Source of the DNA: Candidatus Aminicenantota bacterium
GTDB lineage: Bacteria; Acidobacteriota; Aminicenantia; Aminicenantales; Aminicenantaceae
Direction: 5' to 3'
DNA: 9,917 bases
Assembly (NCBI GenBank): GCA_030607635.1
Contig: JAUWJP010000041.1
Span: forward strand, 1 to 9,917
Positions 1-5,000 of this stretch are shown piece by piece. The number at the start of each line of letters is the position of its first letter. Position 1 is the first letter of the stretch. Below the pieces are notes generated by a model that was not told where the DNA came from, did not search any database, and saw only the letters and a program-made list of their open reading frames with translations. A program made the translations under genes and the position numbers.

Positions 1-6
1 AAAAAA

Positions 7-117
7 GGAATCCTGTTCACTCTGAATATGGTATTTCTGTTTACCTTTAATAGTGCACTTCTGCTTACCATTACCTATGTATTTCTGTTTACCATTGGTT
101 GTGTATTTCAGTTTACC
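7..117. repeat. Five direct repeats with exact 24-bp period
   Basis: A 15-bp core, gtatttctgtttacc, occurs at 31, 55, 79 and 103 with exact 24-bp spacing and 9-bp variable spacers. The copy at 55 differs at three positions and the copy at 103 at one. A degenerate fifth copy (10 of 15 matches) begins at 7. The spacing could suit iteron-like protein-binding sites or the multiple binding sites at some transposon ends. Alternatively the minus strand is open from 183 to the window edge and would encode 8-residue repeats of the form GKQKYxxN. Two of the three differences in the copy at 55 are synonymous on that strand, while none is synonymous in the plus-strand frame. I cannot decide between DNA site and coding repeat. 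Confidence 0.75.
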
Positions 118-266
118 CTTTCCATCACGCTCCAGGTCAGCATGATGATTTATCAAATAGCTGCGCCGGAGCTTGCGTCCTGGCTACCAAAAAAAAAGGT
201 CGGCCAGGGAAAGTTTATAGGGGGAGAGGTTGTAGAATGAAACTCGAAGGAGAAGAGGATTGAGTC

Positions 267-620
267 ATGGAGAAAGATAAAAACAAAGATTTTAATTTGC
301 CTGTTTTTCCTGATGTACTCTTAAATGATGAGGAAAAACTAAAGAAGGCTATTCAGATTTTAGAGAAGTCAATAGACGAAAGTCTCACTTATGATGAGAC
401 TGAGATAAGAGAAATTTGGAGTCGGCAAGAAAAGAAACTGGTAAAAGTTCTCAAGCCGTTTGTGGACTATGTGAGAAGAGAAATTCTGTCATCAAAAAAA
501 CAAAAGTCTATGAATTATTTGTTTGAAAAAATTAAAAAAAGACTGAGAGAAAAACTGAGAAAAACTGAAGATGATTTGCTAAAAAATTATAAAGAAAATA
601 TCGAAAGGAAGGAATTATGA
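267..620 (+). CDS. Uncharacterised charged helical protein
   Basis: This 117-residue protein matches no family I recognise. It is rich in Lys and Glu, lacks a signal peptide or membrane segment, and looks almost wholly helical. Residues 77-117 (YVRREILSSKK onward) form a strongly basic, coiled-coil-like tail. The start is supported by a purine-rich stretch, aaggagaagagg, at 246-257. It is the first convincing gene of the element visible here. Its stop overlaps the next start by four bases (ATGA), so the two are probably translationally coupled. A cytosolic nucleic-acid or protein-binding role is conceivable from the charge, but nothing specific supports it. Confidence 0.75.
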   Translation: MEKDKNKDFNLPVFPDVLLNDEEKLKKAIQILEKSIDESLTYDETEIREIWSRQEKKLVKVLKPFVDYVRREILSSKKQKSMNYLFEKIKKRLREKLRKTEDDLLKNYKENIERKEL

Positions 621-1027
621 CTGATTTTAACATTCTCAAACGTCTAACACGTGCTAACTTTAGAACGATTAAATTTTTAAAAGAAATCTGCGGTTATTAT
701 GTAAGTAAAATTTTAGTCTCTGAGATCAGTGGAATTTTTGATTATCTTTGCGAATCGCCATACTCAAATGAAAAAGATACCGGAATACTTTTAAAAGTTA
801 CTGTTGATGATATCGATGAGTCTTTGCTTCAAGCGATAAGAGGGTTCAAAACTCAACGAAAAAAGGAACTATGGCTTTATACAAAAGAAAAATTATTGAT
901 CTTCAAATTTGAAGGCGCAGAACTTGTGTGGCCACGTGATGAGAAGCTTTTAAAAGAGCACTTGAAATCTAAGTCAAGAAATAAAACACCCTCAAAAGTG
1001 TCCCAAAAAGACAAAAATATGTCTTAA
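617..1027 (+). CDS. Uncharacterised protein coupled to its upstream neighbour
   Basis: A 136-residue protein of unknown function that starts inside the stop of the preceding gene (ATGA overlap), with AAGGAAGG at 606-613 as ribosome-binding site. The body (about 1-115) mixes strands and helices and contains a Trp-bearing segment, KKELWLYTKEKLLIFKF. No membrane segment is seen. The last 20 residues are a low-complexity Lys/Ser tail. The 3' end of the gene forms the left arm of a 9-bp inverted repeat that could end the transcript. I do not recognise the fold. Overlap and co-orientation suggest that it acts with the 117-residue protein. Confidence 0.75.
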   Translation: MTDFNILKRLTRANFRTIKFLKEICGYYVSKILVSEISGIFDYLCESPYSNEKDTGILLKVTVDDIDESLLQAIRGFKTQRKKELWLYTKEKLLIFKFEGAELVWPRDEKLLKEHLKSKSRNKTPSKVSQKDKNMS

Positions 1028-1049
1028 AAACCCGCAAAAGTGTCTTTTT
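1005..1049 (+). terminator. Candidate weak terminator hairpin
   Basis: A perfect 9-bp inverted repeat pairs aaaaagaca (1005-1013) with tgtcttttt (1041-1049) around a 27-nt loop, spanning the stop codon of the preceding gene. The right arm supplies a T-run. The stem is AT-rich and the loop long, so termination would be inefficient. A direct repeat, caaaagtgtc, at 993 and 1035 lies in the same segment. Confidence 0.3.
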
Positions 1050-1130
1050 CTAACTTTTCTCAAAAATCAGAAAAATAGTCGTGATACACTGATTCTTAAA
1101 AACTTTTAGACTTTTTGGGAGGAATAAAAG

Positions 1131-1631
1131 ATGAAGTTCATAATCGAAGATATTATCGAAATAATTGAAGACTTTGTCGATAATAGTGAGCTTTCAAAAG
1201 GACTCCGACAAGCTGAAACAGTAAAATTAAAAGCTGCGATTGATCTTCTTCAGGCTTATGAAAGCACATTGCCGGATGATATTTTGAGAGCTATCAGAGA
1301 CATTCTTCAATTCACGACAGGCTTGCACGATGGGAAGAAAAGAGAAGACGAAGACGAAGACGAAGACAAAGATATCGTCGTATACGAAAAGGGCAAGATC
1401 AAGAAGCAAGAAAAAGCTCACTCTTGGGGATTCTCTCTCACGCCGAATGATGACGATTTTGAAAAGCAGAATGTAAATCGAAGTCGAAAAAGACGAAAGA
1501 AATCTGGGGAGCATAATTGGGGATTTAAGGTAACCGATTCAGATGCTGTTAAAAAAGCACTTGAAGACGAAATTGATGAGATCGTTGACAATGACGATGA
1601 CGAGGACATCGAAGGTGATGACGAAAGCTGA
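1131..1631 (+). CDS. Acidic low-complexity protein with two H-x-WGF repeats
   Basis: This 166-residue protein starts after a strong ribosome-binding site (gggagg at 1118-1123). Residues 1-66 are a predicted helical domain. Residues 72-81 are an Asp/Glu run encoded by four tandem copies of gaagac. Residues 97-101 (HSWGF) and 128-132 (HNWGF) form a 31-residue-spaced repeat, each preceded by a Lys/Glu-rich stretch and followed by an LT or VT strand. A basic patch (RSRKRRKK) separates them, and the C-terminal 25 residues are very acidic. No catalytic motif or membrane segment is visible. The repeated WGF motif in a disordered, charged tail looks like a short linear binding motif, but I do not recognise the family. 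Confidence 0.75.
   Translation: MKFIIEDIIEIIEDFVDNSELSKGLRQAETVKLKAAIDLLQAYESTLPDDILRAIRDILQFTTGLHDGKKREDEDEDEDKDIVVYEKGKIKKQEKAHSWGFSLTPNDDDFEKQNVNRSRKRRKKSGEHNWGFKVTDSDAVKKALEDEIDEIVDNDDDEDIEGDDES
1344..1367 (+). repeat. (gaagac)x4 in-frame hexanucleotide repeat
   Basis: Four perfect tandem copies of gaagac lie inside the acidic protein gene and encode alternating Glu-Asp. Gain or loss of a unit would lengthen or shorten the acidic run by two residues without shifting the frame. Confidence 0.9.
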
Positions 1632-1785
1632 AGATGAAAAGCGCCTTGATGAGATCAAAGAAATCCAGGACAAAGAGCGAGCGCAGCGCTTAGAGCGTAG
1701 ATTAAAAGAACTCGATAGACTAGATGACTTAGAAGATCGAGGTCTAGTTGAAGTTTGTTACCCTTCGCTTAGAGATGTTCGATGA
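1618..1785 (+). CDS. Small coiled-coil protein (55 aa)
   Basis: A 55-residue protein whose ATG lies 14 bases inside the end of the acidic gene. The sequence gaaggtg just upstream (1611-1617) acts as ribosome-binding site. A longer reading of this frame from 1543 is possible, but its first 25 residues are an unconvincing Met/Thr/Lys out-of-frame translation of the acidic gene, so I place the start at 1618. The product is a highly charged helix with heptad-like Leu/Ile spacing (RLEIRRLKEL-type pattern over residues 8-46) and a short tail ending SLRDVR. The overlap suggests coupled expression with the acidic protein. Function is unknown. Confidence 0.6.
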   Translation: MTKAEDEKRLDEIKEIQDKERAQRLERRLKELDRLDDLEDRGLVEVCYPSLRDVR

Positions 1786-1834
1786 ACTCTTGGATTAATT
1801 CTAAGAAATTTTTAATAGTTTCTTCTTTCTTTGA

Positions 1835-1882
1835 GGGAGGAGAGAGTAAGTCCTATACTCCTGGGGGAACTTCTCTTCTCCC
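1835..1882 (+). promoter_or_regulatory. Intergenic hairpin with GGGAG-type arms (copy 1)
   Basis: A 12-position stem, including two G-U pairs, joins gggaggagagag (1835-1846) to ttctcttctccc (1871-1882) around a 24-nt loop. It is followed by atttttaaaa and then, 25 nt from the stem, by the next start codon. It could be a terminator, an RNA-processing site or a translational control hairpin. A hairpin with similar arms precedes the gene at 2596. Confidence 0.5.
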
Positions 1883-1907
1883 ATTTTTAAAATTACAGAG
1901 GTGAGAA

Positions 1908-2441
1908 ATGAATAATTCAGAAGAAAAGCTAAGAGATATCAAAATTGTCTTGACTAGCAAAAGAAGAGAACTTTCATCGCTTAGGGAGAAGCTTGCAGCG
2001 GAGCGAATAACAATCAAGCCTAGCAAAGTGAAGGTCGATGGAATTATAAGCTTGATGGGTAGATTAAAGGCTGAAATCGAGGTCGAACTTCCTGGAATTA
2101 AAAAAAAGATTGAGACTGTAGTCAAAAAAGAGGTCGAAAAAGAAAAAGCAAAACCGGCACTAATAGCAGAACAGAAATCAATCATTGCACAGCTAAAAAA
2201 AGAAAGTGCAGCACTCCTTGAGCTTTTGGAAAAAAGCGTAGAGATCAATAGTAGAATCCGTGACTTAAATGCAAAATATTTGCTGCTTGAAAAGCAAGCA
2301 GAAAGTGAGCTAGACCGGTCTCATACTTCATCAGGATTCCAAACAATCGAAATGATGAGAAATGTCTTGAAAGATGAGATCGACGGAGTGGGTCGCACAA
2401 TCGTATTTTGGCCGCCTCTGCAACGACGGTTTAGACTTTAA
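1908..2441 (+). CDS. Uncharacterised coiled-coil protein
   Basis: A 177-residue protein starting behind gaggtg (1899-1904). Residues 1-35 and about 55-140 are charged helices with regular Leu/Ile/Val spacing, typical of coiled coil. A small linker with Thr/Pro/Val (ITIKPSKVKVDG, about 34-45) lies between them. The last 15 residues change character abruptly to an aromatic/basic tail (FWPPLQRRFRL). No signal peptide, membrane helix or enzymatic motif is visible. It sits alone between two intergenic hairpins. A scaffold or structural role is a guess from shape only. Confidence 0.75.
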   Translation: MNNSEEKLRDIKIVLTSKRRELSSLREKLAAERITIKPSKVKVDGIISLMGRLKAEIEVELPGIKKKIETVVKKEVEKEKAKPALIAEQKSIIAQLKKESAALLELLEKSVEINSRIRDLNAKYLLLEKQAESELDRSHTSSGFQTIEMMRNVLKDEIDGVGRTIVFWPPLQRRFRL

Positions 2442-2511
2442 ATTGATGAGGGAAATTTTCTCAATCCTTCATCTATTTTGTTTTATCTTTGTTGAACCAC
2501 TTTTACTACTT

Positions 2512-2562
2512 GGGAGAAGCTGGAGAGATGAGACTTGACCGCTTTGACTTCTAGCTTCTCCC
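2512..2562 (+). promoter_or_regulatory. Intergenic hairpin with GGGAG-type arms (copy 2)
   Basis: A perfect 10-bp inverted repeat, gggagaagct at 2512-2521 and agcttctccc at 2553-2562, encloses a 31-nt loop and lies 33 nt upstream of the PC4-like gene. There is no clean T-run after it (ttgcttctc), so it does not look like a simple intrinsic terminator. The arms resemble those of the hairpin at 1835-1882. Confidence 0.55.
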
Positions 2563-2595
2563 TTGCTTCTCATAACTGTTTTGAGGTAGAACATC

Positions 2596-2826
2596 ATGAT
2601 CATAAGTGAAATAGTTAAGACCAACGTAGAGATTATAAAAATCGTTGTTGAAGAGTTCAAACATAAGCCTTATATCGATATGCGAGTTTGGGTATTAAAC
2701 GATCCGTCTGATCCGGGAAGCGAGGTCGCAACTAAAAAGGGGCTCTGTGTATCAGCAGACCTTGTGCCTGAGTTTATTGAAGGACTTCAAAAAGCTCTGG
2801 AATCTCTTCAAAATTCAGGTGGATAA
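2596..2826 (+). CDS. PC4 (p15)-like ssDNA-binding protein
   Basis: This 76-residue protein resembles the transcriptional coactivator p15/PC4 family (YdbC-like in bacteria), which binds single-stranded DNA through a curved beta-sheet and dimerises through a C-terminal helix. The characteristic elements are in order: KPYIDMRVWV (24-33, first strands), a variable Asp/Pro/Gly loop (35-44), TKKGLCVS (47-54, the KKG turn and strand), and the helix VPEFIEGLQKALESL (57-71). The first 20 residues are an added helix. The length fits a one-domain protein. The ribosome-binding site is gaggt at 2582-2586. Such proteins occur in bacterial genomes and phages. Here it may act in element replication, recombination or transcription. 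The family assignment rests on motif recognition only. Confidence 0.7.
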   Translation: MIISEIVKTNVEIIKIVVEEFKHKPYIDMRVWVLNDPSDPGSEVATKKGLCVSADLVPEFIEGLQKALESLQNSGG

Positions 2827-2918
2827 GGCTCAGAGCGCCGCTCTAGCGAATGATTTAAAGATAGAAGGGTCAGTTTACTCATTAAAAAATTGCATTTATC
2901 GCCATTTTCCCCATATAA

Positions 2919-2971
2919 GCATAAAAAAAAGGCTCTAATTTGCGTTCTAACGTGTTTTCTTTTTTTTATGC
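2919..2971. promoter_or_regulatory. A8/T8-armed inverted repeat in a 300-bp gap
   Basis: The gap 2827-3126 separates the PC4-like gene from the helix-turn-helix gene. A perfect 12-bp inverted repeat pairs gcataaaaaaaa (2919-2930) with ttttttttatgc (2960-2971) around a 29-nt loop. Immediately 3' of each arm lie ggctc (2931-2935) and gagcc (2972-2976), which can pair with each other in an alternative fold. It may be a bidirectional transcription end, since it follows the preceding gene, or an operator. I see no tRNA or known riboswitch in the gap, and besides this repeat only the promoter at 3091-3120. Confidence 0.4.
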
Positions 2972-3090
2972 GAGCCTCTTCAGTTAGCGCATTTAGCAAT
3001 AATCTGATATCCGGTAAACATAGACGAATCTAACAGCAAAAAGGTTGATCCTTCCCTTCAGTGCTTAAATTTAATTTTAAAAAAAAAGGG

Positions 3091-3120
3091 TTGACTTTAG
3101 GCAATTAGTTATTTTATACT
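3091..3120 (+). promoter_or_regulatory. Sigma-70-type promoter giving a leaderless start
   Basis: TTGACT at 3091-3096 and TATACT at 3115-3120 are separated by 18 bp. Each matches the consensus at five of six positions. The ATG of the next gene begins seven bases after the -10 hexamer, where transcription normally initiates, and no ribosome-binding site lies between. The sequence upstream of the -35 is a run of nine A residues (3079-3087) that could act as an UP element. Confidence 0.75.
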
Positions 3121-3126
3121 CCTTGT

Positions 3127-3339
3127 ATGTCAGAAAATAAGATCGAATTAATCCCCATAGTCCAGGAACTTAAAAACATCCTGGAGAAAAAAAACATGAG
3201 TCCAGAGACAGCGGTCTCATTTTTGTATCATTGCAGCTCAAGACAGATCCGGCGTTGGATCGAAGGGGCGGCAATTCCAACGTCTTTATATCAGAGAGAA
3301 ATTAAAAAAGGTTTGAATCGTCTAAAAAAGCTAAAATAA
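3127..3339 (+). CDS. Small helix-turn-helix DNA-binding protein
   Basis: A 70-residue basic protein whose whole length is accounted for by one HTH-like fold. A first helix spans 9-22, then SPETAVSFL (25-33) as scaffold helix, a short turn, and SSRQIRRWIEGAAIP (37-51) as recognition helix. The recognition helix resembles the QIRRWLxGxxxP pattern of XRE/MerR-like regulators. It ends in a basic helix, KKGLNRLKKLK. There is no effector or oligomerisation domain, so it would act as a minimal repressor or excisionase-like architectural protein. Its own strong promoter places transcription start on the ATG. It stands at the border between the cytosolic and envelope halves of the gene run, so it may control the second half or itself. 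That is inference. Confidence 0.7.
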   Translation: MSENKIELIPIVQELKNILEKKNMSPETAVSFLYHCSSRQIRRWIEGAAIPTSLYQREIKKGLNRLKKLK

Positions 3340-3416
3340 GTCGAATTAAGGCAATGCTACTATAGACCCTTCAGGCAATAGAGATCGGCTCTTAAATGCG
3401 AGCTGAGAGCGTCATA

Positions 3417-3566
3417 ATGGCTGAAATCATAGCTGAAATTCTGTATGACATACTGGAAAGTTTCTGGGTAGGAATTCGCAGTCTCTTTGAGATTCTCCTG
3501 TTCATCTTCATCGTGATTGCTATTGAACAGGGGATAAAGCACATATTCAATGGCAAGGAAGATTAA
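3417..3566 (+). CDS. 49-aa single-TM protein
   Basis: A short gene not overlapped by any better frame, ending three bases before the next ATG. The 49-residue product has an acidic amphipathic N-terminus (MAEIIAEILYDILESF), a hydrophobic membrane helix (SLFEILLFIFIVIAI, about 22-36), and a short tail, EQGIKHIFNGKED. There is no cleavable signal peptide. The ribosome-binding site is weak (gagctgagagc). The same membrane-then-QGI[EK] pattern appears in the N-terminus of the 200-residue protein at 5552 (FLIAQGIEYIKK). The layout of short acidic helix, membrane helix and GIK tail is reminiscent of filamentous-phage major coat proteins, but its terminal residues are acidic and no other phage gene supports that. 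Confidence 0.6.
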   Translation: MAEIIAEILYDILESFWVGIRSLFEILLFIFIVIAIEQGIKHIFNGKED

Positions 3567-3569
3567 ATA

Positions 3570-3848
3570 ATGAAGAGCCTAATAAATAAAAAGGGAGGGA
3601 AATTGAAAAAAGACAAATATCTAAAAGTCATCTTAACAATCATCGCCATCTGTCTTGTCTGGATTTGCATAAGAGATTTTAAGCTCGGGTCTAATAAACT
3701 TTATGCAGACAGTAACCAATGGTACGCAGAAGAAATCATAAAGGTAAAAATAGTTGACGTCGATAGCTCTGCTTTATTATGGGTTACGCCGCTTGAAGTT
3801 AAAGTAAAAAATTGGCCTTTATCTTTTCGGCAATCAGAGGGAAAATAG
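3570..3848 (+). CDS. Membrane-anchored or secreted small protein
   Basis: A 92-residue protein with a basic N-terminus and one hydrophobic helix at about 17-34 (YLKVILTIIAICLVWICI). A short polar domain rich in Val and Lys follows, ending in PLEVKVKNWPLSF. The hydrophobic segment could be a signal anchor or an uncleaved signal sequence, which would place the C-terminal ~55 residues outside the membrane. The ATG at 3570 has aaggaag at 3554-3560. An in-frame TTG at 3603 sits just behind a stronger gggagg (3593-3598) and would give 81 residues with the hydrophobic helix nearer the N-terminus, so the true start is uncertain. I have a faint impression of similar short signal-anchored proteins in uncultured bacteria, but no named family. 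Confidence 0.65.
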   Translation: MKSLINKKGGKLKKDKYLKVILTIIAICLVWICIRDFKLGSNKLYADSNQWYAEEIIKVKIVDVDSSALLWVTPLEVKVKNWPLSFRQSEGK

Positions 3849-3885
3849 ATCGGAGGGAATTTTGATTAAAAAAGGAGAAAACTTA

Positions 3886-4356
3886 ATGAAAGAAAAGAAA
3901 AAAGAACCTAATCTATTTGTCACAGTTTTTATCATTGGAGTAGTAGTTCTTTTGGTTCTGGCTTTTCTAGGTGTCTTCAGATCAAAGACTCCGAACAGAA
4001 AACAAAGCACAGTTAGACTTGATGCTGCTAGAGCAGAAATATTAGCTATTCCTAGTGAGACTGCTGTAGACGAATTTATCAAAGTTGCGAAAGTCGAGCT
4101 GTCAGGGGACTCTATTCTTTGTCGTATTTATATCGATCTGAAATTCGTGCCTGATAATTATGAGCAGGTGGAGGACTGGACAACAGGGACTTGTAAGCGT
4201 GTGCTTGCGATCCTGAGGGAGAACGGAGTCCACAAAAACATCACAGTATGGGGACGCAGACAGTTGGAGGGGGGCAAGGTGACGCTTTATGGCAGGACAT
4301 ACTATACTGCCGGCATATATGAATTTAAGAATGCAGAGGAACTAAAACTCAAGTGA
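3886..4356 (+). CDS. Membrane-anchored extracytoplasmic-domain protein
   Basis: A 156-residue protein with a Lys-rich N-terminus, one membrane helix (about 10-31, ending FLGVF) and a roughly 120-residue C-terminal domain that would face outward. I place the start at ATG 3886 because aaaggag lies eight bases upstream. An in-frame TTG at 3862, preceded by ggaggg, would add eight residues. The domain alternates strands and helices, with Cys79 and Cys103 that might pair. The stretch NITVWGRRQLEGG (118-130) followed by GRTYYTAGIYEF (136-147) looks conserved in style. Codon use in its second half is noticeably more GC-rich than in its neighbours, suggesting a mosaic origin. Function is unknown. Confidence 0.75.
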   Translation: MKEKKKEPNLFVTVFIIGVVVLLVLAFLGVFRSKTPNRKQSTVRLDAARAEILAIPSETAVDEFIKVAKVELSGDSILCRIYIDLKFVPDNYEQVEDWTTGTCKRVLAILRENGVHKNITVWGRRQLEGGKVTLYGRTYYTAGIYEFKNAEELKLK

Positions 4357-4379
4357 AAAAAATCATTGGAGAAGTGGCA

Positions 4380-4658
4380 ATGAGTAAAGAGAAAGTCAAA
4401 CCTATCGAATTGAAATTGAGAAAAGGTCAATCAGTCACTTTCAAAGCCATTAATGATTTTACCGGACAAGAATTAAAATTAAGTGGCGTTATTGTCAGTG
4501 AAACTCTTAGATATATTAAAGAACATCGAGATTTAAAAGAAGAGTATGGCGGCGTTTTGAAAGACGAAGCATATATCGTAAAAGAAGATTCACGTTCTGA
4601 GAAACTTAATTTACATCTTGTTCTCACAGAAGATATTGAGGGAAAGGAAAAATCTTGA
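4380..4658 (+). CDS. Small cytosolic beta-rich protein
   Basis: A 92-residue protein without membrane segment or signal peptide. The ATG at 4380 follows ggag (4368-4371) at the usual distance. A GTG at 4353 overlapping the previous stop is in frame and would add nine residues. The N-terminal part (ELKLRKGQSVTFKAIND, about 9-25) reads as beta strands of a small barrel. Then GVIVSETLRYIKEH and, near the end, LNLHLVLTED give further strands. It lies between two membrane proteins and is probably co-transcribed with them. No family recognised. Confidence 0.7.
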   Translation: MSKEKVKPIELKLRKGQSVTFKAINDFTGQELKLSGVIVSETLRYIKEHRDLKEEYGGVLKDEAYIVKEDSRSEKLNLHLVLTEDIEGKEKS

Positions 4659-4688
4659 AATTGAATAAAGGTGGCAAACAAAAAAGGT

Positions 4689-4778
4689 ATGTTCCTTTCT
4701 TTTTCAACCCCCCTTTTGCTGACAATAGCCGGAGTTTTGGCATACCCTCCGGCTGCCGCCTTTTTCAAAATGAGGTGA
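4689..4778 (+). CDS. Possible 29-aa hydrophobic peptide
   Basis: A 29-codon frame begins at ATG 4689 behind aaaaaaggt. It encodes a hydrophobic peptide with a Pro/Ala-rich second half and a basic end, KMR. Its TGA falls inside the ribosome-binding site of the next gene (gaggtg at 4772-4777), which would allow translational coupling. It also contains the whole terminator-like hairpin at 4727-4754. It may therefore be either a leader peptide or simply untranslated leader. The only support is position and the start context. Confidence 0.25.
   Translation: MFLSFSTPLLLTIAGVLAYPPAAAFFKMR
4727..4765 (+). terminator. Candidate intrinsic terminator or attenuator
   Basis: A perfect 8-bp GC-rich stem pairs agccggag (4727-4734) with ctccggct (4747-4754) around a 12-nt loop. 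A T5 run follows at 4761-4765, offset by gccgcc. It is the most GC-rich structure in this part of the element and lies in the leader of the 59-residue membrane protein, so it may end upstream transcription or attenuate downstream genes. The offset between stem and T-run weakens the call. Confidence 0.45.
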
Positions 4779-4782
4779 AAGA

Positions 4783-4962
4783 ATGAAGAAGGAGGAGGAT
4801 TATTTATTTAAAGACAATGGAAAATATATAAACATGAAAGCCTATGATGAATTAAGTAAAGAAAAAAAAGAATTAAAATATCTTGTAAAAATGTTAGGTT
4901 GGATTCTTTTAGGAGCTGCAATATTGATACTGATTTTATTTGAAAAAGTCTGCTCTATTTAA
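4783..4962 (+). CDS. 59-aa single-TM protein
   Basis: A complete 59-codon gene behind a good ribosome-binding site, gaggtg, at 4772-4777. The N-terminal 36 residues are polar and charged (LFKDNGKYINMKAYDEL, then SKEKKELKYLVK). Residues 37-53 form one hydrophobic membrane helix (MLGWILLGAAILILILF) and the protein ends EKVCSI. It has no signal peptide, so it is most likely a tail-anchored-like inner-membrane protein with its N-terminus in the cytoplasm. Very short single-TM proteins are typical of phage lysis modules and of small membrane toxins, but no sequence feature decides between these. It lies in the envelope-protein run of the element. Confidence 0.65.
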   Translation: MKKEEDYLFKDNGKYINMKAYDELSKEKKELKYLVKMLGWILLGAAILILILFEKVCSI

Positions 4963-5000
4963 AAAAGTGAAGACCATAAATTTTAAAGAAGGTGACGAAA

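Noticed and set aside
28..240. Plus-strand 70-aa hydrophobic ORF at the left edge
   Set aside because: It is a translation of the 24-bp repeats into 8-residue hydrophobic units. It has no ribosome-binding site, and differences between repeat copies are all non-synonymous in this frame.
1081..1090. gtgatacact as an extended -10 promoter for the acidic gene
   Set aside because: The -10-like tacact has no recognisable -35 at 16-19 bp (the sequence there is caaaaat).
1227..1609. Two minus-strand ORFs inside the acidic protein gene
   Set aside because: They are antisense reflections of the Asp/Glu-rich codons (giving Phe/Val and Ser runs), with no ribosome-binding site, opposite to all neighbouring genes.
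1853..2248. Minus-strand 131-aa Ser/Phe/Leu-rich ORF
   Set aside because: It lies antisense to the coiled-coil gene, which has a good ribosome-binding site and fits the operon direction. The composition is the usual mirror of Lys/Glu codons.
2747..2938. Plus-strand ORF overlapping the PC4-like gene end
   Set aside because: It overlaps a better gene in another frame, runs into the intergenic inverted repeat, and has no ribosome-binding site or recognisable domain.
3360..3542. Minus-strand 60-aa ORF
   Set aside because: It is antisense to the 49-aa membrane protein, which fits between its neighbours in the same direction and with tight spacing.
4427..4768. Minus-strand 113-aa ORF
   Set aside because: It is antisense to the 92-aa protein and spans the hairpin leader. 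There is no family resemblance and it runs against the operon direction.
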